Assembly (NCBI GenBank): GCA_007129695.1
Contig: SKVA01000500.1
Coordinates: forward strand, 1-5,809
Length of the DNA: 5,809 bases
Source of the DNA: Spirochaetaceae bacterium
GTDB taxonomy: Bacteria > Spirochaetota > Spirochaetia > DSM-27196 > SLST01
Direction of reading: 5' to 3'
Shown piece by piece: positions 1 through 5,809 of this stretch. Numbering within the stretch: position 1 is the first letter of the stretch; each line of letters opens with the position of its first letter. Under the pieces are notes generated by a model. The model ran no database searches, was not told where the DNA came from, and was given only the letters and a program-made list of their open reading frames with translations. A program made the position numbers and the translations under genes.

Positions 1-285
1 AACATGTTCACAGCTGTCGACGCGCGCGATTCGGCGCTCGCGATCGAACTCGCACTCACCGCCGACTACGCCGGTAGCCATCCGCTGTTCATCAACGATA
101 CGCACAATACCGCCGGGCTTCCGAGCACGATGATCGCCGAGCTGTTCTACCCGGAGGTCGAGCTTCGCGATGCGCCGCTTGAGACCGAACGGTACGGGCC
201 AACCGCATCGCTCGTGTCGACCGCCCGGGCGCGTGACCTCATCGGCTACGAGCCCGAGTATTCGATCGAGCGGTACTATCCGTAG
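1..285 (+). CDS. NAD(P)-dependent epimerase/dehydratase-like protein, C-terminal end (partial)
   Basis: The reading frame is open from the first base (an AAC codon precedes the ATG at 4) and ends at TAG 283-285, giving 94 residues. The ATG at 4 is almost certainly internal. The segment resembles the C-terminal substrate-binding part of short-chain NAD(P)-dependent sugar epimerases/dehydratases. It opens with a VDARDSALAIELAL stretch, matching the family's 'Y-V-D-x-R-D-x-A-x-A' region. It continues with a loop giving the location of a substrate-binding segment (PLFINDTHNTAG) and ends with STARARDLIGYEPEYS, matching the family's closing 'S-x-x-A-R-x-L-L-G-Y-x-P'. Family members are usually about 280-330 residues, so roughly two thirds, including the Rossmann Gly-rich motif and the YxxxK catalytic pair, is off the window. 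The substrate cannot be told from this part. The gene converges on the H-NS-like gene with 14 bp between stops. Confidence 0.8.
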   Translation, partial: NMFTAVDARDSALAIELALTADYAGSHPLFINDTHNTAGLPSTMIAELFYPEVELRDAPLETERYGPTASLVSTARARDLIGYEPEYSIERYYP

Positions 286-299
286 ATGGTGGCCGGGCT

Positions 300-650
300 C
301 TACTTGATCAGGAAGTCGTCGAGCGATCTGTTCTGTTCGATCGCAGCGATGATCCAGCCCGGCTTGCGTCCACGCCCCGACCATGTTGAGCCGGAGACGG
401 GGTCCTTATACTTCGGCTGCGGGGAGCTTGCCGAACGCGCAACGGGTGCCGCCTTGCCGGCGCGCTTGCCGCGGCCGCCCTTAGCGGCGCCTTTGGTTGT
501 GCCCTTCTGGATGTCCGCAACGGTGAGCCCGTACTCGTCCATCTTGGTGCGGATATCGGCGATTGCAGCCGCAACTTCCTTCTTGCGCGCCTCATCGGCC
601 TGCTTCTGCAAGCTTGCGATCTGCTTCTGAATGTCCTTGTAACTCGGCAT
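300..650 (-). CDS. H-NS/HvrA family histone-like nucleoid-structuring protein
   Basis: This is a 116-residue DNA-binding protein of the H-NS family, which coats AT-rich DNA, bridges it and represses transcription. Residues 1-45 form a charged helical oligomerisation region (MPSYKDIQKQIASLQKQADE, then IADIRTKMDEYGLT), as in Burkholderia and Ralstonia homologues. Residues 47-82 are a flexible linker with ten Lys/Arg and no acidic residue. Residues 80-100 are the DNA-binding domain, with YKDPVSGSTWSGRGRKPGWI. The R-G-R core (93-95) is the minor-groove hook, equivalent to the QGR of enterobacterial H-NS. The tail (SLDDFLI) is also typical. Length is normal for the group. The start at 648-650 is supported by an AGGAG ribosome-binding site (656-660 on the plus strand) five bases upstream. 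The gene is single, convergent with the epimerase end and divergent from the macroglobulin gene. Its AT-rich upstream region makes autoregulation plausible (inference). Identification is strong; the exact paralogue is unknown. Confidence 0.93.
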   Translation of the reverse strand: MPSYKDIQKQIASLQKQADEARKKEVAAAIADIRTKMDEYGLTVADIQKGTTKGAAKGGRGKRAGKAAPVARSASSPQPKYKDPVSGSTWSGRGRKPGWIIAAIEQNRSLDDFLIK

Positions 651-655
651 GGAAA

Positions 656-660
656 CTCCT
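656..660 (-). promoter_or_regulatory. Ribosome-binding site of the H-NS-family gene
   Basis: Read on the minus strand the bases are AGGAG, followed by a five-base spacer (TTTCC) and the ATG at 650-648. This is a strong Shine-Dalgarno match at good spacing and fixes the start of the H-NS-like protein. Confidence 0.75.
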
Positions 661-689
661 CTGGTGAAGATGTAATACTATAAGCAATT

Positions 690-718
690 AGAATACGCTA
701 TTGCTCCACGAATTGCAA
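690..718 (-). promoter_or_regulatory. Candidate sigma-70 promoter of the H-NS-family gene
   Basis: On the minus strand there is TTGCAA (713-718; 4 of 6 matches to TTGACA), a 17-bp spacer, and TATTCT (690-695; 4 of 6 to TATAAT). An alternative -10, TATAGT, lies further downstream on the same strand (677-682; 5 of 6) but has no good -35 at the usual distance. The region is AT-rich and lies directly upstream of the gene. It is assigned by eye, and the match is weak. Confidence 0.35.
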
Positions 719-719
719 T
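712..719. repeat. Palindrome ATTGCAAT at the centre of the divergent promoter region
   Basis: ATTGCAAT is a perfect 8-bp palindrome lying over the shared -35 hexamer. Its half-site ATTGC/GCAAT recurs nearby: AGCAAT at 683-688 and ATTGCT at 700-705 (a 6-bp inverted repeat with an 11-bp gap), GCAAT at 765-769 overlapping the ribosome-binding region of the macroglobulin gene, and ATTGCA at 801-806 inside its signal-peptide codons. The cluster could be an operator, but short AT-rich words also recur by chance in such DNA. Confidence 0.3.
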
Positions 720-741
720 CCTGTTAACGCGTGACTATAGT
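713..741 (+). promoter_or_regulatory. Candidate sigma-70 promoter of the alpha-2-macroglobulin gene
   Basis: TTGCAA (713-718; 4 of 6 matches to TTGACA) is followed by a 17-bp spacer and TATAGT (736-741; 5 of 6 to TATAAT). Transcription would start near 748-750 and leave a short leader of about 20 bases before the ATG at 771. The -35 hexamer is a palindrome and is the same six bases as the proposed -35 of the divergent H-NS-family promoter, so the two promoters could not easily be occupied at once. Assigned by eye. Confidence 0.45.
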
Positions 742-761
742 GGTTTTAGACAGACCTAACC

Positions 762-765
762 GAGG
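762..765 (+). promoter_or_regulatory. Ribosome-binding site of the alpha-2-macroglobulin gene
   Basis: GAGG lies five bases before the ATG at 771. An in-frame TAG at 747-749 rules out any earlier start, and the ATG is followed directly by a lipoprotein signal peptide, so this start is well supported. Confidence 0.6.
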
Positions 766-770
766 CAATC

Positions 771-3700
771 ATGAGATGTCATCGCCCCCTGTTGTCGGCC
801 ATTGCATGCACCGCGGTAGTGATACTGATCGCAGGGTGCGCCGGGGATCTCTCCACTACGCCCTCAGCGCCCAATCCCCGGGTCGTCGAAGGATTCACGT
901 CGGGTGAGATCTCACGATGGTCGCCGATCCGGATCGCGTTCGTCGAGCCGGTCGGAGCCCGGGAAGAGACCGACGTGGTCGAAGCGGCTCGAGTAGCCGG
1001 TGGAGTCCTCTCTTTCACTCCTGCGATCGCCGGAAGCGCCCGATGGGTAGACGCGTGGACGCTCGAGTTCGCGCCCGGCGCGCCGCTGCGCGCGGGGCAG
1101 CGCTATCGCGCGGCCTACCGCCCGTCGGAGGCGCTCTTGCGGAGCACCGAACCGTTCGAGTTTGATTTCCTGGTCGTTCCCGACTCGGTTGATCTGGAGC
1201 CCGCGGGGCTCAGGATCATCGACGCGCGCAATCCTCGTGTGATGGAGTTCCACGGTGTTCTGACGTTTGCCGATTCGACCGACATCGAAACGGCGCGCGC
1301 CGGCATCAGCGTGAAGCATCAAGGTGCCCAGGTGGCTTTCGTGATCGATCCGGGCCCGACCCCGGCGGTGTACCGAATACGCGTTCCCGGAATCGTCCGG
1401 CAGGAACGCGAATCGCGCCTGGAAATCGCGTGGCGCTACGGTCGTGATGCGGCGGTGCGCGGATCGCACGCGATCGCCGTACCTCCGACCGCCGAGTTCG
1501 ACCTGATCGGAGTACGGATTGTCAGTGACGGTGACCGCCACGTCGAACTGAGCTTCAGCCAGCCGCTCGACGAGTCGCAGAACCCCGCCGGTCTCTACCA
1601 GGTCGACGGAGTGGAGATATCGGCGGCGGTTCGCAGCAACCAGGTGCGTCTCTACGCGCCGGCCGGCTGGCCGCAGGTTGCCTCCGTCGTGGTCAGCTCC
1701 GCGGTCAGGAGCGCGGTTGGTCAGGTGCTTGCACAGCGGGTCGTGCGCCCGGTTTCCTTCCCGACCGAGAAGCCGCGCGTGCGGTTTGCTGGCGGAGGTG
1801 TGATCGTGCCGACGAGTCAGGGGACAACGGTCGCGATCGAAACGATGAACCTGAACGCGATCATGGTCGAAGCGATTCAGATTCATGGCTCAAACGTGCA
1901 TCAGTTTCTCCAGGTAAACAGACTAGACGGCGACCGCGAGCTGCACCGCGTTGGCGAGGTCGTCTGGCGCGATATCGTCGACCTGGAATGGAGCGACGCG
2001 AACGTCGACCGGTGGGTTCGCTACGGTTTGGACCTGTCGCCGCTGGTCGCGCGCGATCCTGCCGGACTGTACCAGTTGCGGATCACGTTCAGGCAGCCTC
2101 ACGTGCAGTTTCCGTGCGCCGTTTCGTCGGCCGATCCAGTGACGTTTCCTACCGCGCCCGGCCCTCCGGCCGAGGCGAGCTACTGGGACTTCGCGACCGA
2201 ATACCCACCGTGGGAGTACCGCCCGCACCGGACCGATCCATGCCATCCGGCGTATTACATGCAGTGGTTCGATCATTCGATCACGGTCATGCGCAACGTA
2301 ATGGTCAGCAATATCGGCCTGCTCGCGAAGTCGGGTCAGGACGGGCGGCTGATCGTCGCGGCGAGCGATTTGCGGACAACCGAACCGCTTCGCGGTGTAT
2401 CGCTCGAGCTGTTCAACTTCGAGCGCCGATCGCTCGGTCGCGCGGTGTCGGATGCGAATGGAATCGCCGCCTTCGACACCGCTCGGGCAACTCCGTTCTT
2501 CCTCCTGGCCGCAGGAGCCGGGCAATTCGGGTATCTGAAACTGGACGCCGCGAGCGCGCTCAACGTCAGCCAGTTTCAGACGGCCGGCGCGGGGATCGAA
2601 GGCGGTATCCAGGGGATGCTCTTTGGCGAACGCGGTGTCTGGCGGCCCGGTGACGGTATCTACCTGACGTTCATCCTGCACGACATCGACCGGACTATTC
2701 CCACCGACCATCCAGTGCGGTTTGAGATTCACGACCCGCGCGGGCGACTCGTCGATTCGGCGACGCTAACAGCGGGGCTCAACGGGATGTACAGCTACGT
2801 GACCCGTACCGCGCCCGATGCGATGACGGGCACGTATACCGCTCGTGCGATCCTGGGCGGCAGGAGTTTCACTACACCGCTGCGCGTCGAATCGGTGGTG
2901 CCGAACCGACTGCGCGTCGCGCTCGATTTCGACGGCGATCCTGAGTATCTCACGAGCGGTCGTATCGGCGGGACCGTCGCCGCGCAGTGGCTCCACGGCG
3001 CGACCGCACCAGGGCTCGACGCGGACATCCGGGCGAACTTCTCTGCGACCGAGACGGTGTTCGCCGGTTTCGAGGGTTACACCTTCGACGATCCGGCGCG
3101 CGACTTCTACGCGGAGCAGCAGGAGCTCTTCGACGGGTCTCTCGATGAGGACGGCAAGGCCCGGTTCAGCAGCATCGTGAACGTCGCGGGCGCTCCGGGA
3201 CTCCTGCGCGCCGATTTCACGACGCGCGTGTTCGAACGCGGCGGCGGCTTCTCCACCGAGTACCGCTCGATTCCGTTTCACGCGTACGAGCAGTACGTGG
3301 GCGTTCGAACGCCGCGTGGCGACGAGGCGCGCGGGATGCTCCTGACCGACACCGACCACGCGGTCGACATCGTGCTGGTCGATACCGACGGCGTCCCGGT
3401 CAGATCGGGGCGCGTGACCGCGGAGATCTACAAGGTCAACTGGCGATGGTGGTGGGAGACCGATCCCGACAACCTCGCCGCGTACGTCGCGAGCAGCAGT
3501 CTTGCCCCGATCGCTTCGGGACAGGTCCAGGTTCGCGACGGGCGTGGTTCGTGGCGCTTTCGCATCGACTACCCCGACTGGGGTCGCTACCTGGTGCGCG
3601 TCACCGATGCGTACGGAGGGCACGCCGCGGGCAGGATCGTCTACGTGGACTGGCCAGGCTGGGCCGGGCGCGCGCTCGACGAGGGGGCCGCCGGCGCGAC

Positions 3701-5809
3701 TATGCTGGTGCTGCAGCCCGAGCGTTCCTCGTACCAGGTTGGGGAGATGATCTCGGTGCAGCTGCCGCTAAGCGACCAGGGACGGGGCCTTGTCACCGTC
3801 GAGTCCCGCGGCAGGGTCCTGCAGAGCGACTGGATTCTTGGTAGCGGGCCGCAGACGCGGTATCGGTTCACGGCCACGGCCGACATGGCGCCGAATGTCT
3901 ACGTCCACGTGACCTATCTGCAACCGCATCTTCAGACCGCGAACGATCTGCCGATCCGCACCTACGGAGTGGTTCCGATCGACGTTATCGATTCCGGCAC
4001 GCGGATCGAGCCCGTTATCCGGACGCACGCGCGATACCGGCCAGGAGAGACGGTTGCAATCGATGTGAGCGAGGCGTCGCGCAGCGCGATGACGTACACG
4101 GTAGCAATCGTCGACGAGGGGCTTCTGGGCCTCACGCGTCACCGCACGCCGAATCCATGGGCTCACTTCTACCAGCGGCTTGCAAGCAGCGTGTCCAGCT
4201 GGGACCTCTACAACTACGTCGCGAGCGCGTTCACCGGCAGGCTCGATACGATGCTCGCGATCGGAGGTGGTGACGCGGGCGCCGACGAAGCGGAGCGCGA
4301 CCGCAACCGCTTCGATCCGGTCGTCATCGTGATCCCGCCGACCGAACTCGGCGCCGGGCAGACCAATCGGCACGAGATCGCGATTCCGAACTACGTCGGC
4401 GCCGTCCGCGTGATGGTGGTCGCATCGTCCGACGGTCAGACCGGTCGCGCGTACGGCGTCGCCGAAACCGAGGTGCCGGTGAGTCAGGAAGTGATGGTGC
4501 TCGGGACGCTGCCACGGGTGCTTGGTGTCGACGAGCGGATCGTCGCGCCGGTGACCGTCTTCGCGCACGACGAGGGGCCGGGTAGCGTACTGGTTTCCAT
4601 CGACGTCGACGGACCGATCGAAGTTGTAGGAGGCCGCACGGCGACTCTGCGGTTTGATGCACCCGGCGAACAGCTCTACCGTTTTGCGCTGCGGACTGCT
4701 GCTACGACCGGATCGGGCACCGTGCGGTTCACCGCGCGCCGAGGATCGGTGATCGCGGTGCACGAGGTGCAGATCGCGGTGCGAGCGTCAGGATCGACGG
4801 TCACGACCGTCACCCCGGTGCAGCTTCGAGCGAACCAGCGCACGACCGTTGCGGTGCCGATCGTCGGTGTCGACGGCACGAACGTCGTTTCCCTGGAGAT
4901 CGCCCGGATCCCACCGATCGATCTTTCGCGGCGCCTTGGTTTCCTGCTGCAGTACCCGCACGGGTGCATCGAGCAGACGACGTCGGCCGCGTTCCCTCAG
5001 CTCTATCTGGACCGGCTGCACGACCTGTCGGCGTCGGATCAAGAACGGTCGCGCACGAACATCGTGCACGCGATCGAGCGAATCGGCCTGTTCCAGACGC
5101 CGGCGGGCGGCTTGAGCTACTGGCCCGGGCAGAGCGTGGCCGACGACTGGTCCACAACGTACGCCGGGCACTTCATGCTCGAGGCGCAACGGCGCGGCTA
5201 CACGGTGAACGAGTCGCTGCTGTCCCGGTGGACCGACTATCAGCTCGAACGCGCGAACGCGTGGTACGCGACCGAGTTCGACTCGGTGCTCACGCAGTCC
5301 TACCGGCTCTACACGCTCGCGCTCGCGCGTCGGCCCGCGTTCGCCGCGATGAACCGACTGCGCGAGATTCCCGATCTTCCCCCGGTTGCGCGCTGGCGAC
5401 TCGCGTCGACGTACGCGCTCGCGGGCAACAGCGCGGCCGCGATGCAGGTGATCCGCGGCGCATCGGTCGACGTCGGCGCGTACGACGATCCGGGCCGGAC
5501 GTACGGCGGCGAAGTCCGCGACCTGTCGATGATCCTGGAGGCGCTCGTCGAGCTCGGGGATTCGCGCGCGGGCGATGTTGCGCGTGACATTTCGGATGCG
5601 CTGACATCGGATATCGGGATGAGCACGCAGACCTCCGCGTACGCGCTGCTCGCGATGGCGAAGTTCGCGCACGCCGCCGATCCGGTCGCCGGACTCGACG
5701 TGTCGTGGTCGTGGAACGGCTCACCGGCAGAGCGGGTCCGATCGGACCGCCCGATGGTCGTGATCGACCTGCCGGTCGACGCACGCGGGCAGTCGACGCT
5801 GGTGCTTCA
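771..5809 (+). CDS. Alpha-2-macroglobulin family lipoprotein, large COG2373 (YfaS) type, 3' end missing
   Basis: The gene is open for 1679 codons to the window end. Bacterial alpha-2-macroglobulins trap proteases at the cell envelope: cleavage in a bait region exposes a thioester that bonds to the attacker. Residues 1-22 are a signal peptide with lipobox IAG-C23. Ala at +2 suggests outer-membrane sorting by the E. coli rule. Residues 46-60 (EISRWSPIRIAFVEP) begin the first beta-sandwich domain. Family landmarks follow in order: Cys449 and Cys491, NIGLLAK 514-520, ERGVWRPGD 620-628 (A2M_N-type macroglobulin domain), NWRWWWE 890-896, DYPDWGRY 933-940 and VYVDWPGWAGR 957-967. The bait-region domain runs from about 978, with VDEGLL at 1114-1119. 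The A2M domain starts at about 1181, with PNYVGAVRVMVVA 1206-1218 and TLPRVL 1246-1251. The thioester site is YPHGCIEQTT 1395-1404 (Cys1399, Gln1402), with GGLSYWPG 1446-1453 in the thioester domain. Large members are, from memory, about 1850-2000 residues, so perhaps 200-300 are off-window. The frame is intact. Confidence 0.95.
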   Translation, partial: MRCHRPLLSAIACTAVVILIAGCAGDLSTTPSAPNPRVVEGFTSGEISRWSPIRIAFVEPVGAREETDVVEAARVAGGVLSFTPAIAGSARWVDAWTLEFAPGAPLRAGQRYRAAYRPSEALLRSTEPFEFDFLVVPDSVDLEPAGLRIIDARNPRVMEFHGVLTFADSTDIETARAGISVKHQGAQVAFVIDPGPTPAVYRIRVPGIVRQERESRLEIAWRYGRDAAVRGSHAIAVPPTAEFDLIGVRIVSDGDRHVELSFSQPLDESQNPAGLYQVDGVEISAAVRSNQVRLYAPAGWPQVASVVVSSAVRSAVGQVLAQRVVRPVSFPTEKPRVRFAGGGVIVPTSQGTTVAIETMNLNAIMVEAIQIHGSNVHQFLQVNRLDGDRELHRVGEVVWRDIVDLEWSDANVDRWVRYGLDLSPLVARDPAGLYQLRITFRQPHVQFPCAVSSADPVTFPTAPGPPAEASYWDFATEYPPWEYRPHRTDPCHPAYYMQWFDHSITVMRNVMVSNIGLLAKSGQDGRLIVAASDLRTTEPLRGVSLELFNFERRSLGRAVSDANGIAAFDTARATPFFLLAAGAGQFGYLKLDAASALNVSQFQTAGAGIEGGIQGMLFGERGVWRPGDGIYLTFILHDIDRTIPTDHPVRFEIHDPRGRLVDSATLTAGLNGMYSYVTRTAPDAMTGTYTARAILGGRSFTTPLRVESVVPNRLRVALDFDGDPEYLTSGRIGGTVAAQWLHGATAPGLDADIRANFSATETVFAGFEGYTFDDPARDFYAEQQELFDGSLDEDGKARFSSIVNVAGAPGLLRADFTTRVFERGGGFSTEYRSIPFHAYEQYVGVRTPRGDEARGMLLTDTDHAVDIVLVDTDGVPVRSGRVTAEIYKVNWRWWWETDPDNLAAYVASSSLAPIASGQVQVRDGRGSWRFRIDYPDWGRYLVRVTDAYGGHAAGRIVYVDWPGWAGRALDEGAAGATMLVLQPERSSYQVGEMISVQLPLSDQGRGLVTVESRGRVLQSDWILGSGPQTRYRFTATADMAPNVYVHVTYLQPHLQTANDLPIRTYGVVPIDVIDSGTRIEPVIRTHARYRPGETVAIDVSEASRSAMTYTVAIVDEGLLGLTRHRTPNPWAHFYQRLASSVSSWDLYNYVASAFTGRLDTMLAIGGGDAGADEAERDRNRFDPVVIVIPPTELGAGQTNRHEIAIPNYVGAVRVMVVASSDGQTGRAYGVAETEVPVSQEVMVLGTLPRVLGVDERIVAPVTVFAHDEGPGSVLVSIDVDGPIEVVGGRTATLRFDAPGEQLYRFALRTAATTGSGTVRFTARRGSVIAVHEVQIAVRASGSTVTTVTPVQLRANQRTTVAVPIVGVDGTNVVSLEIARIPPIDLSRRLGFLLQYPHGCIEQTTSAAFPQLYLDRLHDLSASDQERSRTNIVHAIERIGLFQTPAGGLSYWPGQSVADDWSTTYAGHFMLEAQRRGYTVNESLLSRWTDYQLERANAWYATEFDSVLTQSYRLYTLALARRPAFAAMNRLREIPDLPPVARWRLASTYALAGNSAAAMQVIRGASVDVGAYDDPGRTYGGEVRDLSMILEALVELGDSRAGDVARDISDALTSDIGMSTQTSAYALLAMAKFAHAADPVAGLDVSWSWNGSPAERVRSDRPMVVIDLPVDARGQSTLVL

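Noticed and set aside
323..344. Hairpin GCGATC / GATCGC with a 10-base loop near the 3' end of the H-NS-family gene
   Set aside because: It lies inside the coding sequence, has only six pairs, and lacks a T-tract on either strand. It arises from the common CGATC word, so I do not call it a terminator.
292..363. 8-bp inverted repeat GCCGGGCT / AGCCCGGC across the convergent gene junction
   Set aside because: The arms are 56 bp apart, mostly within coding sequence, with no T-tract. A chance GC-rich match is likely.
286..630. Plus-strand 114-codon open frame with ATG directly after the epimerase stop
   Set aside because: It is antisense to the H-NS-family gene, whose full-length protein has recognisable domains and a good ribosome-binding site. 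The plus-strand translation shows no family features.
1988..2653. Plus-strand 221-codon open frame, and similar ones at 3446-3844 and 4964-5587
   Set aside because: They lie in a shifted frame within the macroglobulin gene and have Arg-rich, low-information translations. I checked the main frame at many landmarks and found no frameshift there.
912..5672. Five long minus-strand open frames in tandem (912-1886, 1923-2732, 2766-3623, 3768-4763, 4788-5672)
   Set aside because: All share the codon boundaries of the macroglobulin gene on the other strand. A stop there needs TTA, CTA or TCA on the plus strand, which are rare Leu and Ser codons in this GC-rich gene, so long open antisense frames are expected. 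Their Arg- and Asp-rich translations resemble no family, while the plus frame shows clear domains.
771..5809. Possibility that the macroglobulin gene is broken or has lost its thioester
   Set aside because: The frame has no stop and the landmarks occur in order with sensible spacing. Cys1399, Glu1401 and Gln1402 of the thioester motif are all present.
1..5809. CRISPR arrays, tRNA or rRNA genes, insertion sequences, prophage or toxin-antitoxin genes
   Set aside because: No spaced direct repeats, cloverleaf-like sequence, transposase-like protein or terminal repeats were seen. Apart from the 120-bp divergent region and a 14-bp gap, the window is filled by three genes.

Overview
The window is GC-rich DNA from a Gram-negative bacterium. 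The best clue to its origin is a small H-NS/HvrA-type nucleoid protein on the minus strand (300-650). Its C-terminal TWSGRGRKPGWI signature is typical of Betaproteobacteria such as Burkholderiales, and also occurs in some Gammaproteobacteria. I therefore favour a betaproteobacterium or related proteobacterium, with moderate confidence. A lipobox and an alpha-2-macroglobulin-like protein fit a cell with an outer membrane.

Layout. Positions 1-285 (+) are the 3' end of an NAD(P)-dependent epimerase/dehydratase-like gene whose start lies before the window. It converges, with only 14 bp between stop codons, on the H-NS-family gene (300-650, -). A 120-bp AT-richer region (651-770, about 58% A+T by hand count) separates the H-NS gene from a divergently transcribed, very large gene on the plus strand. 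That gene starts at 771 and is still open at the window end (5809), giving 1679 complete codons with no stop.

The large gene encodes a bacterial alpha-2-macroglobulin of the large COG2373 (YfaS) type. It has a lipoprotein signal peptide (lipidated Cys23), a string of macroglobulin-like beta domains, a bait-region domain, the A2M domain, and an intact thioester motif (Cys1399-Ile-Glu-Gln1402) in the thioester domain. The family's established role is to trap proteases in the periplasm or cell envelope: cleavage of a bait region triggers a conformational change and covalent capture through the thioester. The C-terminal part of the protein lies beyond the window.

The three genes do not form an obvious pathway. 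The clearest possible link is regulatory: the H-NS-like gene and the macroglobulin gene share a divergent AT-rich promoter region in which one palindromic TTGCAA can serve as the -35 element for both directions, each with a 17-bp spacer. I found no RNA genes, CRISPR arrays, insertion sequences or convincing intrinsic terminators. I do not see a wholly new system here; the items worth a second look are the shared promoter element, the candidate bait loop, and the pairing of this macroglobulin type with a betaproteobacterial H-NS.
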